From contig NC_046675.1 of NCBI RefSeq assembly GCF_003369915.1, positions 22,072,001 to 22,136,000 on the forward strand: a DNA stretch of 64,000 nucleotides, read 5' to 3'. Below, piece after piece: positions 48,550 to 60,945 of the stretch. The notes under the pieces were generated by a model, which was not told the DNA's origin, ran no database searches, and worked only from the letters and a program-made list of their open reading frames with translations. A program made the position numbers and the translations under genes. The stretch is from Drosophila miranda. Lineage: Eukaryota; Arthropoda; Insecta; Diptera; Drosophilidae. How positions within the stretch are numbered: position 1 is the first letter of the stretch; every line of letters starts with the position of its first letter.

Positions 48550-51500
48550 AGATATATGTATGTATATGTGGTGATGGCACAGACTTTCTATAAATATCTC
48601 TTTACACTTTCACTTGGCTACAGTTTTCCCGTTGGCGCACGGACTTTTTCTTTAGGTGGATTCTTCTCGCTGTGGCACCTTCGCTCGACGACGCACTCTC
48701 GCGCACTGATCGCCAGCCAGCGGAAAACTCACTCATGGCTTTTCACCAATGAATTTTCCAAAAGGCCAACAGAGCAGCAGAGCGGCGGCATGCAGCTGTT
48801 GCCACTCGAAGGAAAACCTACACACATTTTATTTATACATTGATCATACACTTTTCTTGGCAGAGGGTTGCCTTGACTTGGGCGTGGTTTTTGGGCCACG
48901 ATGTGTCACCCTACTGAGGAGATATACATATATATTTTTTAGAACATATATTGATTTTCTATTTTCAATTATAAGTCTTATAAAAGAAAGAATCTTTTAA
49001 AAGTCAAGAAACTATTTACAACATTCTAAAAATGTGGAAAAATCTACCAATCTTTTGTGGTAATTTTGTAAAACTTTCCCCAAAGTGTATTTAGTTTTAC
49101 CTCAACAAAATTTTCCACACATTCTTTTACCTATAGAATTTGAAAAACATTTGAAATCAAACGATGTCTGACCAAATGCATGGCTCTCTCTCTGTTCTTT
49201 CCTTTCTCCCGAATCTCTTGCTTGGGTTCCTCGCTCTCTCAGAGCATCGGTTGTGTATATTTAGAATATGATTTTTCGTTTTTCTGGCTTTTCATGTTTA
49301 CATTCAAGTCAACTGTGAAACGTACGCTGCCTGGCTGCTGGCTGCCGGCTGCATTTCTTCCAGAATATTTTCAATACCCCCATTCGCCGCCATAAGCCCC
49401 ATGTACAGAGAGATATATAGATTTTTATAGGTACATACATATATAAATAGCTTTCACTCCGTGCATCTGAATAATATATATACATATAAATAATTTATAC
49501 GTTTAACTTAGTTAGTATGCTATGTACTCCCAGTACATTGCAATGCGACGCACACATGGATCGGACATTTGCATATTTAATTTGAAAGCGCTGCTTGCTT
49601 TTCTTTTCACTCGTGGGGGGTCAATGATTTCATTGCACATTGCACTTTGTTTTATTTCAAATTAAATTTATATTTGTATAACATTTATTTTAACAATTTC
49701 TTTTGCTGATTTATGCCGCACACACATTTCTCTTGTCATAAATTTGTCATAAATAACATATATTAACTTTAATATAATGTATAATGACTAAAAGCCCTTT
49801 TTTGGCTACATTTACCATATATTTAATTATCATTTTTGCTAGAAAAAAACATCTGTTATTGTATATTTTACAATGACAACGGAAAAATAGAAAAAAAAAA
49901 TAGGAGAAAATATACGAAAAAAATAGATACAATTTGGTTCATTTATTACGTTGGCATTCAATTCTGTTTGCCCAATTTTAGATATCTTCCTAATGAGCCA
50001 TACATTTTGACACTTTCCTCCCAAATGAAGAGACTTTTTCTCGTGATTTTATATCGTACATTCATTCTCTTTATGGCTGATGATGCACTACACTCACATG
50101 TATATCCGTTTAGTCTTTAAAATTATATATCTTGTGCTCTGTGGCCGACGCCAAAAGTCGGTTATTCGGTCAGTATTGTATTGGTTTCGTCGTACATATT
50201 GGATCATAATTTAAATGAAAAACTTTATCCGTTCGCGGGATTATTTACTGCCGCACCAAATGCAAATTTACAAATTGTGTCTGGGGCCAGGCAGAGCCAG
50301 CAGCCAGCAGTCAGTAGTCAGCATTCAACCAGCTTCATTTGGCATACTCGTATCGGAAAAAATAAAACCATATAGTACACAATATTCAGTTATGCCCCCG
50401 TCATATGGACCCGCATTTTGGGGGCGTAACTAAATCGGAACCCATATCGCGCTGGTTGTTTGCTTTTTCTATTATTATTTGGTGGGAGATATGTGTGTCA
50501 AAAGAGAGCTGGAGGAGGGGCAAGTCCTGTGCCTGAATGGGACAGCAGCAGCAATGGCTAGCATTTTGACCATTTTTGGGAAACGAGGCTTAATTGCGTT
50601 GCTAGCAATTTCCAATAATTGGGTTATAACAAAATTGATTAATTTTTACATTTCACTAATTATGTACGGGCCCCCGAAATCCGTTGCGCTGTTATTGTTA
50701 TTGCAAATATTATAATTATAAAGCGGAAATATGCTGTGGGCGCGCCCTCGAATGTTGGGTAACCGGATTATGCGTTGCATACTTTCGGGCGGCCATGGAA
50801 ATTGGTTTTCATCTGCTCTGTTACCCTTTCCGAATACCCTACTTATTCCCAGAGACTCGACTCTTATCTAACCGGCCACATAACAAGGCTCGAGCCAAAC
50901 TCAAAGAAAAGGCAACATTCAACATCAATAATTGAAATAAATCGCTTGGCAAACGATGTTTGGTCGAAAGCCAGCTCAGAGAGACCCAAAAACATGGCTG
51001 GAAAAGAAGCAAAACAGGCAAAACTGGCACAAAAGGCAGAACAACCAGCAGGGAAAGTTAGAGGCACCAGTGTGGCACCCGGAGTGAAAGCAAAAAAAGA
51101 GAAAACATTCTTATCACTAATCATGAGAGCAAGCCCAGAGTCAACCCGACTCTTGTGGGAGAAACAGCCACTGACCTCTTAACAGCAGTAGCAGAAGTAG
51201 AAGAATAGGGGAAACAGCGGCAGAAACAGCAACAGGAGCAGAAGGGCGAAGAGGAACTCGGACTGGGCCAACAATTCTCTGGCAACTCTCTCGCACTCAT
51301 GCTTCCGCTTCCATTTCCGTTTCCGCCTTAACACCACCGTCTATTGTGGACAGCCGTGCTGCTGAGGCGGCTGGCTGCCCGTCCCCGTGCCATTCCCCTT
51401 AGTTCGAGCTCGAGAGTTTGCAAAGCTGTTTCGAAATGTTTTGACAAATGATTTTGTTTATATTTTCCATTTCATCGAAGCCACGCAATGGCGACAGTTC

Positions 51501-54500
51501 TGTGGACAGTCGAGGCCTGCTCCTACTCCTGCTCTTGCTCCTGCTCTGGTCTGACCTCTCCCCCAGAGCACAGATACTGATAGATAACAATGAGAAAGTT
51601 TCGGCTTCTTCGTCCTGAAGGAAAAGCGAGATCATCAACATTGATTTCAGAACTTTTTTTGGCGGTAGGGCATCGTCAATAACATTCAGTGATTGTCATC
51701 TTCATTTGGGAGATGGCACGAGCACCCCATCCAGTTCTCATTCGGTGGTGGCATGTCTGGGCGTGGCACTGTTCCAATTTGCAGCCGAAAACCCAAAGAA
51801 AAAATAAATTGTCTGTCATTATGGGCTTTACGTTTGGTCAACGTATCATTTGGCTGTCGATGAGCCTTGAATTGGGCTCGAAATAAATTCAAGTTGGCAA
51901 AGTTTAAGGCAGAAATAAATGTATATAAAGAGTGCCGACTTGTCTTTAAATAAAAAATTCAACTATTAGAGAGCTTTTTATCAGAAAATATACTCCTTTT
52001 ATATAACTACATGGCAGTAATCATTTGCTGCGGCTGGCAGTCTCATAAAATCACAACAGCCTCAAAAATTCCCACAAAAATGAATCAAAAATAATTGCAA
52101 GGCACTTGTAGCACACTTGTTGGCATCTTAATTCGCTGTCAAAGATGGGGCAGCGAGCCACAAACAGTACACATGAAAGTGAAACCCATCCCCCAGGGGC
52201 ATGACATCCCCTTGAAGGGAGTGAACTCTTGGGCCACCCCCAAAACAAGTTCAAAATAATCACTCATACACGTGCCCATCGTTTGGGTTCGGTCCCTTTG
52301 CAGTTCCGATTTCCTCCATTGCCGTTTGTTTGGTGAAGGCCTGGCACGTGTCAATTTATATTTAAATTTAAATGCAAAAACGGAATCAAAATTCCGGGCT
52401 ACACAGAATGGAATTAAATTTCAAAAGGCAGCAGCAGCAACATCGTGTTCCATTGGCAGTGCGTCAGAGAAGAGAAAACAATCATATTTTCCCAAAATGA
52501 AAATACATCGGAAAAGGTCTGTTCTGGCAACAGCATCTGCTGCCTGCTGCCTGTTGACGGATTTGGTTTACACAATATTAATGGCTGATTAATGTTGGAG
52601 CTGGAACACAGTTTCCGTTCAATTTTGGTAGGTTAACCGATTCCCTCGAAGACCGAACGACCGGCCCCATTCCCTGCCAGGAATGAAACATCTTCGAATA
52701 GAGATCAACTGTCGAGAAGCACAATGGATCCCGAATGAGTGTGGTCGTCGGTCGGTCGGGCGGCAGCTATCCCGTAGAACTTTTGTAATTGCGGTCCCAT
52801 TGTTCACTTGAGTCTCATTGTTGTGCTCACCAACAGGGGAAAGAGTGGGGTTGAAAGAGACGGCTATAAAGATTGACAAAGAGAGAGAGAGAATGAAAAG
52901 AGAGACGGATGGAGGGACGGCAACAAATTATGCAAATCCCCTTTTGAATGGCTTATCCTTCATGAATTTATATCGAATCGTAAACCCAATGACGACGCGG
53001 CTTTAAGGCACGGAAGACCGGCCCCTTGGCCATTGGAACAATAAAAGCTCATTTGTTGCTATTATCATTTCACTAACAAATAACAAATCATCGAGCCAAC
53101 GCTCCTTCTTATGGTGAAAGGTGGCCACCTCCTGGTGGCAAGTGGCAGCCAAAAACGTGTTTACCTCAGCAACGGGTGGCACACGGGCACACCCCTGATG
53201 CTGCACAAACTGCTGCCAATAAATTCTGTTAATAAACCAAAAGTTGTTAATTTAAATGATTTATATCTGAAGGAGGATATCCCTCCCTCTCACATTCACA
53301 CACACACGCACAAAGCCACAGGAGGGGATAATGGTATCCCTCTCTCTCTGTTTCCGGTAGCCAGGGCAATGCGCTTGTTATTGCTGAGCCTCAAAAATTT
53401 ACGTAATTTGGCATAACCTTTTCCATGGGCAAAGGACCAGGACTCTTCAGTTCCTAGCCTGATTTTCCTGCCGTTTGTTTGCTTAGAAATGCTCTCCCCC
53501 TACAAGTCTCTCCATCTCCTGCTCCGTGCGTGGTGGGGCAATAGGTCAAAGTCGATGTGGCAGGAGGTTTAGCTGGTGGGTTGTCCGTTGCCGTCAGCTT
53601 AAACCAATTTACGTTGCCGATGTCTTTATTGGAGGGTCCGTGGGTCGTATGGCTGTGAGGCCGTGGGCTGTTTGCCCAAGTGCCGAGCGCCGTGTGTCAT
53701 GAATTATGGCGCCTACCAAAAGCGGAACAACTGTGCGTATGCGTAATTTGGCAAAACGAACTGGACAGCCCACCGTGCACGCCCACCCCCCCATGACGCC
53801 GTGTCTATGGCCATCCTTCCGTTTCATTATACATTATACATAGATAGACCTATAAACGAATCAAGCTGCCTTAGATGAGCCTACACTGAAAGGAAATAGA
53901 GATATAACAGCAGCTTACCTTTTGATTCTGGCTTTGGGATGGATACAAAATTGATCTTCAATTGTGAGATGAAAATTTGGAAGCTTCCAACCACCTTCTC
54001 TTGTCATCCGAATATAGAACTAATCCCATCGCCTTTCCATATTCTATTCTCCAGACTCCTAGACCTCGAACTGCCTTTTCGTTCAGTGTAACCATCCTTA
54101 TAAAGATTTATCTATATATCTATCTGCCTTATTGTTTGCTATAGAAATTATTTCATTTGTTTGTGTTTATTACAGGCAAATCTCATTCAATGCCAGAGCC
54201 AGTGACTGTTCTTGTGCACGTTTCAAGGAAACATCGTTCATTTTCCACAGCGTTTACTTTTAATGGTTCGGTTCGTCGAATGTTTTTGCGGGGGATTTTC
54301 CACATCTTAACTTTGGCCGAGACCTACAAATATTTGATGCGCCAGAGCGTCAGTTGTTTCGGCTTTTATTGATTGGCGGCGGCGTGCCTGGGTTTATGGG
54401 TATATCCCTCCCTCGGCATCAGAGAGCCGCCGCCCCCGCCACAATTCTGAGTGCTCTTGCTGTTGTTTTGGTTTGGCTTTCAAGCGTGAACGTTGCGCTA

Positions 54501-57480
54501 CATTGAAAGGGATTTCTCGGCATTTAAATGGCTTTCCCTTTCGGGCCGATAGGATGTAGGATGCTCTCTCACTCCCTGCACATCCCCATTGGATGCTTCG
54601 ACCATGAGCAACTAATTTCCTTAGGATGGGAATGGTAGAGGCATGAGGCATCCTGTTGCACATGCATTAACCATGGCATTCATAATATTATGCAAACTTA
54701 TACAGGACCTACATTTATACTATATATGTATGAACACCAAGAGATCTCTCATCAGGTCTTCCGGTTTGTCTCGGTGATGCTCACATTGTTTATGCTCTGG
54801 AATAAATGAATATAAAACATTTAGTTTACAGCTGCCATTTGACAAGCACTCGCCTCACTTCCACTTGCACCTCCCACTTCCACTACCCGCAATGGAGTTG
54901 GATTCGTTGTTGGTTTTGCATTTTCTTTTAATAAAATACATGAATTATGCAGAATAGTTGATGCCAAAGATGAGAGGGACAGATAGAGATGAAGATGGCG
55001 ACACTCCTGTCTTGATTTCTGAGCTTTCCTCTAAACCACTTGACATTGAAATGCCACTCAACCCACAGACACCTACACAGAGAAAGATAGAGAGAGAGGG
55101 AGAACTCACGAGAGATAGACAGTTTGAAGATGGGGAAAGCTGGCCAAGTTCTTCGGCCTTCTATATGTACCTGTTTCATATGCAAACTCTTTCAAAGATT
55201 TGCCAATGTCAGAGCTGCTGCTGAATTTGCAATTCAGCTCGTAAATTTACTGATTTGTTTGCCACAAAAAGGTGGCGGCGGCGGCGGCGGCGGCGGCGCC
55301 TCTTCTGATGAGTCAAGTCGAGTCGATGCCGAGTCATGGCTCGCAGGTCAAGGCTAAGCCTCATCCGAAAAGGTAAAGGCAAAAAAGGGTTTTGGGGGTA
55401 GGGGGACATAAATTTACAATTGATAGCCTGGACTGCCTCGTAATCAGTTTAAAAGGACCGAATCTCAATTTGGCAATTGAGTTTCGTCTGTGGCTCTACG
55501 TTCACACCCATAATCCAATCGTTTGAAGCGCTTTTATGGATTCGACATGTCAAATCGCGTGCAAATTTGTTTGAATTTGTTTCACTTCATCCTGCTGTGG
55601 GTCCTCGTCCTACTACCACCACCACCATCCCGCAATCAAATACAAAACTCCATGGGGGGTGTAAAAGGTTTTTCCCAGTGTCCATACGAACTTTTCTTTT
55701 ATTTTATTTTTTTTGTTTAACACTAAAGTGGTAAAAATACACAGGAGAGAACAACCAAAATAAAAGAAAGACACCAGCAGCAACAGCAGCAGAGGAACAC
55801 ACAAAAAAAAACTTATTCAAGTCATGTAATTTGGGGGAACTTCCTTTGATATGGTACATTCCCTCATGTTTTGTATGCGTTCCGGTGCAAATTGGTTCTG
55901 TTTTTTTCGCATTTCATTTTATTTACTCGCGGCGACATGTAGCCGTCCATATTTATTGCATAATTTTCAACATAACTCCCGCACACACACCCATCCCACC
56001 CACAAGGGGAGAGTAAAGGCCCCGAAAAACACCCAACATTGATTGTGCAAATAAAGAAAATCAAATATTGCCCGGCACTTCAATTTCGTTTGGGATTTTT
56101 ACTCCCAGGGGCAGAGCAGTTCGGGGACGACTGACAGCTTCTTTTGGGGCTTCCCCGATATCCGCCATTTCTTTTTGTGCACGCCCCTGCCCCTTAATTG
56201 GCAATTGAAGCTCTTTGATTAAATTAAAGGATATTCATGTTTATTACTGGTTTTTTGACTGTAAAGCGGAACAGGGGCAGGGGCAGGGCTTTATGAATCA
56301 AAGCGAGAAAACATACAATATTATCAGGAAAATACTTTAAATTTTTGTTTGCGATTTCGAGGTATTAAAAAGCGTTACTTTTTGCATGTGTTTGCATATT
56401 AACAATGTTTTTAAATATTCTTTTAGTGTATATTTATTGCTTTTTGAACGATGCAACACCAAAACAACATGATACATTTGACATGTAGATAAAGGTAGGG
56501 CGGCGCTACTATGAAATTCAGTAGTTCCAAAAACTACCATTATTCTACAGGCGCATGTAAAAACCATGTAAAAGTGATATTTGGAGACGTCTCCAGGCAC
56601 ATTTAAACATTATTTTAAATAGTTCAGGAGGACATCTTATTTAAACAGTTAGCCAACTTGATAGAATATAAGCATTAATTGATCGGATAATGTAATTTTT
56701 TATTTAAAAATTCTTCCAGAATCTTTTTCGGACCGACAATGGAAAAGCAAAAAAAACATGGAATTTTTTTTGGTTTATTTATATAGATATACATATATAT
56801 ATAGAAGCCTATTTTCCTTGGAAGTCTCTTCCTTGCAAACTAACATATACATATTGTATGTATTGTATACTTGTAATCGTATTCCAGAGAAAGCATCAAG
56901 AATTCTTTCTTAAATATTACATGTTATTTAAGTGTCGTTTCTGCATTTTGGTGAGGGTTATTTAAATTGGTCAAACGTATTTAGAAAGCAGATAAACACC
57001 TTCTAAGATAAATTAAAATTCTACAGACATTAAAGTGTATTCTTTATAAACATTAGGCAAATATACACTTCTATATCTACATAAATTTACGGGAAGCTCT
57101 TTATGGCCCATATTCATAAAAGCTAGGCTATATCGCCTTGCCTGCTCATGGTTACCCAGCAAAATATATATATGTATGTATATACATTAAAGCAACCTAA
57201 ATGGTTAATATAGATATCAATTCATCTTAAATCGCTTAAAAAAAAAAAAACAAGAATCACAATGCGGCTGGGTTGCTATCCAACATCTTGAAACAATAAT
57301 TTTGCGACTCGGCTGTTTGTGCTTCTCAAGTATACACTTAAATTGTTAAGACATCAATAATATATTAGAAAAACGCATAGATTCTTGTCTGCTTGACTAG
57401 ATTTATGTTGACACTGCAATTAAGGTCTGGCAGTCGCCATTCATAGACATTCAAGTGTAGTATTCTTAATAAACATTCAA
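48550..57480. other. Non-coding stretch, 8.9 kb, no gene seen
   Basis: The first few hundred bases probably hold the neurochondrin promoter. The remainder has simple sequence (GGC tract at 55271, CA-rich at 53297 and 55980, GA-rich at 35-40 bp scales) and an AT-rich part from 56.3 kb on, ending in the likely 3'UTR of the zinc-finger gene. No frame shows a domain or spliceable coding signal. Confidence 0.45.
55271..55300. repeat. (GGC)n trinucleotide repeat
   Basis: About nine units, within an open frame that lacks other coding signs; treated as simple sequence. Confidence 0.8.
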
Positions 57481-57722
57481 CAGATATGGATATTTATATT
57501 ATTGTAAGTAATGTGAAGCGCCTGTGAAAGCGGCTGCGTTATGCTGGGCTCTCCATTCTACTTGGAAGAGGCATACATATATAATTTATTTTGTATTTCT
57601 AGTATTTTTGTAGTTCTAGTTGGGTTTTAGCTATACATTAACTTGAATTTTTATTCAGGTGATACATAGATAATATATTTTGAAGAGTATGATAACATCT
57701 AGAAGGAGTATCTATTTGTTCG

Positions 57723-59128
57723 TCATTGATTCGATAATGGCTTGACTTCGTGCAGTCCATCGTAGCCCATCATCTCCGCGCGCGCGTTCTCGGCAATCAA
57801 CACAGCATTCTGATGGCATTTGGTCTCCTCGTGCTGCCGCATGTGGTGGAGCAGACGGAAGTCCTTCTGGCAATAGTCGCAGCGGTACAATTTTATGTCC
57901 GAATGGATAAGCTCGTGCTTGGTCAGAGAATGGGAGTATGCAAATGGTTTGTCGCATAGCTTGCACACATACGGCTTGATGCCACGATGCACGCTGTGAG
58001 GAAATGAACAATTAGACAGGTGTGTTGAGATGCTGGTAATGAAGTTTTTAGACACTTACTTCTCGTGAGCCTTTAAGACGCTCTCGTAGAAGAACTGACG
58101 GCTGCACCAGCTGCACTTGAAGGGCTTGCTGCCGGTGTGAGAGAACATGTGTTTGCGCAGCTGTTCTCGCACATGGAACTCGGCATCACATAGTCTGTAA
58201 TTACACAAAAGAAGAAATCATTAAAATGGTCAAACCACAGCCGTCCCCACACTTACTCGCACTGATATTGACAGACAGAGTCATGACGACGACGATGCTC
58301 CATCATACGTCCACGTTTCTCGTAGTAGTTGCCACAGATATCGCAAATGTAGCCGCCCTTCATCACATTCGAAGCACGAAGGTTATCTACACGGCGGCTG
58401 CGTCCACGTTTGCTCTTGATACTGGCATTAGCCGCCTCTGTGAGGACCATTTGCTGTGTTGGCGTCTCCTCGAACGATTTGGTCTCGAGAACTTCACTAT
58501 GTTCTGGATTCATGTCGATGGAATAGTTATCCTCCAAATACTCAATATTATTTGTTATTATCGCCTGCTCCTGCTCCTGGTCCTCCTGCTGCTCCTCCTG
58601 CCCAAGCTCATGCTCCTGCTCTTCGTCCTCTTCCATCAGAACGTAGTCGCCGCCTTCGGTTTTTTCCACTCCCTCTTCCAGAATGTAAAGCGTCTCCTCG
58701 CCCTGAATTTCACTTTCACCTTGACTATCCTCCTCCTTAATGAACATCTCATCCGCCTCATCGAACATGCCCAACTCCCGGCAATACTCCTCTATTCTCC
58801 CCTGTTTCACCAAAGCCTTTTCGCGAAACTGAAAGGCCATATTGAGCTCCACCTTGCAAGTCTTGCAGATGCCCTCTGGTATATTCTCCTTGTCATTCAG
58901 CTGAAATGAAACGCAAAAAAAAAACGCACTTTTAACACACAAATAACGTATGTGATGGGTGCGAGTGGGGGGCACGGCACTTACCTTGCTGTACGAGACT
59001 CCGAGCAGCTGTATGAGCATTTCGTTTGGAGTCTCCTCGCCTTCCTCGCGTGTTTCATCGAGACGCTGCAGGCGTGGGCTCTCCTCCAGGCACACCCGAC
59101 ATGTTTTTGGACCAAGTTCAATGGGCAT
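57723..59128 (-). CDS. ZAD-C2H2 zinc-finger transcription factor
   Basis: Exons: 59128-58985, 58900-58257, 58194-58060 and 57993-57723 (stop TGA). All borders are GT/AG and phases agree; the product is 397 residues. Residues 1-80 form a ZAD (zinc-finger associated domain) with Cys pairs CRVC (10-13) and CKTC (about 58-61), a dimerisation fold typical of insect zinc-finger proteins. A long acidic linker follows (Glu/Gln-rich, LMEEDEEQEHELGQEEQQ). Then come five C2H2 fingers: YICDICGNYYEK..., YQCELCDAEFHV..., FKCSWCSRQFFY..., YVCKLCDKPFAY... and YRCDYCQKDFRL.... The third has the spacer N-V-H instead of a TGEKP linker. Nuclear DNA binding is expected from the family; the target is unknown. I cannot name the orthologue. 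Confidence 0.93.
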
Positions 59129-60420
59129 TATTGTTGTTACTCGGCTTAATATTAAAAGAACCGCCGTATTTACACTACTTTCAGTGTTAAAATGTATGTA
59201 TTACGGAAAGTGTTGCCTCTCGGCCATTTTATTTCCACAGGGATGGACAGTTCCACTAGAATCGCTGGTTCCAGTTAGGGGTTCTCTAAACAATATGCAT
59301 ACGTGTGTTTTTATATCTAGATCCTACAGATAAGGAGCATTAAAAATTAGATTGTTAAAATATATCACCAAGAAATTCTTATTGATATACTAACTGGTGC
59401 ATTTTATAGTCATTTGGGAGACATATGTTCAACTGGTTCATTGTTGCCTGCCCTGGTAAGTAACGATACCGACAACAGTTTAAACATCTATGTACAATAA
59501 AAACTGTTTTCACATGCATTATCATACATGTATTTGTTAATTAATGCTGTTCACATTAACATTTGTTAATTTGGGTAGTTACAATATTTTATTTATCTAA
59601 ATGCAACACCGTGTTTACATCTCAAAATCTTGGTCAAAAATAGCCCATTAAGTGCTTTGACGATCTGGTAGCACTGTGTTAAAATTTCGAGACGCAAGAT
59701 ATTTCAAATTTCATTTTCAACGTTTATATAGAAATCCAATAAATGCAATTATTTAAATTAAGCCAATCAAGTAGGAAATCAAGTAGGTATCAGGATCGAG
59801 ATAAATATACACAAGATACTAATAATGTACTTGAATATGTCTAAAGAATATCAATTTGAGAAAAGGTCTTTATAAATCACGTTTCATCTTCATATAAAAT
59901 TAACAAAATAGGGTATACAAAGGCCTATATACGGCTTACACGCAATATAGCGACTCTTTTTTTGTTGAACTTTTTCGTTTAAGCCTTTTTTTACAATAAA
60001 TACAATAAAAGCAAGGATTAAAAACTATCCAATCTTGTAGAAAATTGATTCATCAATGGAATAAAACTATGTGGGCATTGCTGAGAAATTTAGTTAGTGA
60101 GCATTATTCAATGGAATATCAAAATTGAGCAATATGAACGAAATTCCTTTTTCGTTTGTTTTGATTGACCTATTTCGCTACTTGTTTTTTGTTTGACTTA
60201 TTTCGCTAAAACCTCTTTTTACGCAAAATGCAATAAAAGCAAGTGTTTAAAATAAGCCAGTCAAGTTGAGAATAGTTTAATTAATCGGATAAAATTATGT
60301 GGGCATGGCTAAATGTTTTATATAGCTAGTAATATTCGACGGAAGATCAAAATCGGAATATGTAAAGTAGAACTTGAATTCGTCAGTATATTTACGGTAT
60401 ATTTACGATTACGCGGTCCG
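59129..60420. other. Intergenic region between two divergent genes, with diverged repeats
   Basis: The zinc-finger gene (minus) and the RFX gene (plus) diverge from here. From about 59.67 kb the DNA is built of related segments listed separately. The first 200 bp probably contain the zinc-finger gene promoter. Confidence 0.5.
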
Positions 60421-60459
60421 CGGTCACACTGGGTAGCACTGTGTTAAAATTTCGAGACG
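59667..60459. repeat. Diverged direct repeats, three units plus an exact 28-bp flanking repeat
   Basis: An identical 28-bp sequence (core GCACTGTGTTAAAATTTCGA) stands at 59667-59694 and 60432-60459. Between them three related segments start near 59747, 60004 and 60230. Each carries CAATAAA-GCAA, then a TTTAAA-AAGCCA-TCAAG block. The last two also share a GTGGGCAT block followed by TATTC-A-GGAA-ATCAAAAT. Spacing of the last two is about 226 bp. This looks like an old tandem array or a mobile-element remnant. No coding frame. Confidence 0.5.
60421..60431 (+). promoter_or_regulatory. Drosophila core-promoter Motif 1 (CGGTCACACTG)
   Basis: Near-perfect match to YGGTCACACTR in the orientation of the RFX gene, 515 bp above its ATG. 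Motif 1 marks TATA-less, broadly expressed fly promoters, so the RFX 5'UTR may start within about 50 bp and be about 500 bases long. No intron is evident in between. Confidence 0.45.
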
Positions 60460-60945
60460 TAAATCGAAAAAATGGATTATTCCATTTTATTTAGTTATAG
60501 TCTAATTAGAAAGTCGCATGCAGAGTGGCATTAGAATAGTCTAGACAGTTTTTACTCGACAAAGTGAGCGTAGCAAGGCCAGGGCGCCCGCACATCGCTC
60601 ATCGAATCGCAGCCCATCCACAGCGAAAAGCGAAGATGTAAATGCTTTATTATCTTGCAATCCGTATCTTCCGTTGTGTCGTTTCGTCGTCGTCACAGTC
60701 GCCGTCAAAATGTTCGTCGCGCCAGTTATCGACTCCGCAATCTTCATCTCCTAAGGCACTCCACACCACACACGCGTCAGCTCGTCCGGCTAGTGCGTAA
60801 CACGCTCTCGGGAATCTTTTTGAGAAAGGGGAGATCCACACAGTAGAAAACAAAAAAACAGAGCAACAACAGAGCAGAGCAAGCGAGCAGCTAAACGAGT
60901 GCGGGCAATCGGAGGCGCCGCTAGCACCTAGCCAGCACCTGTACC

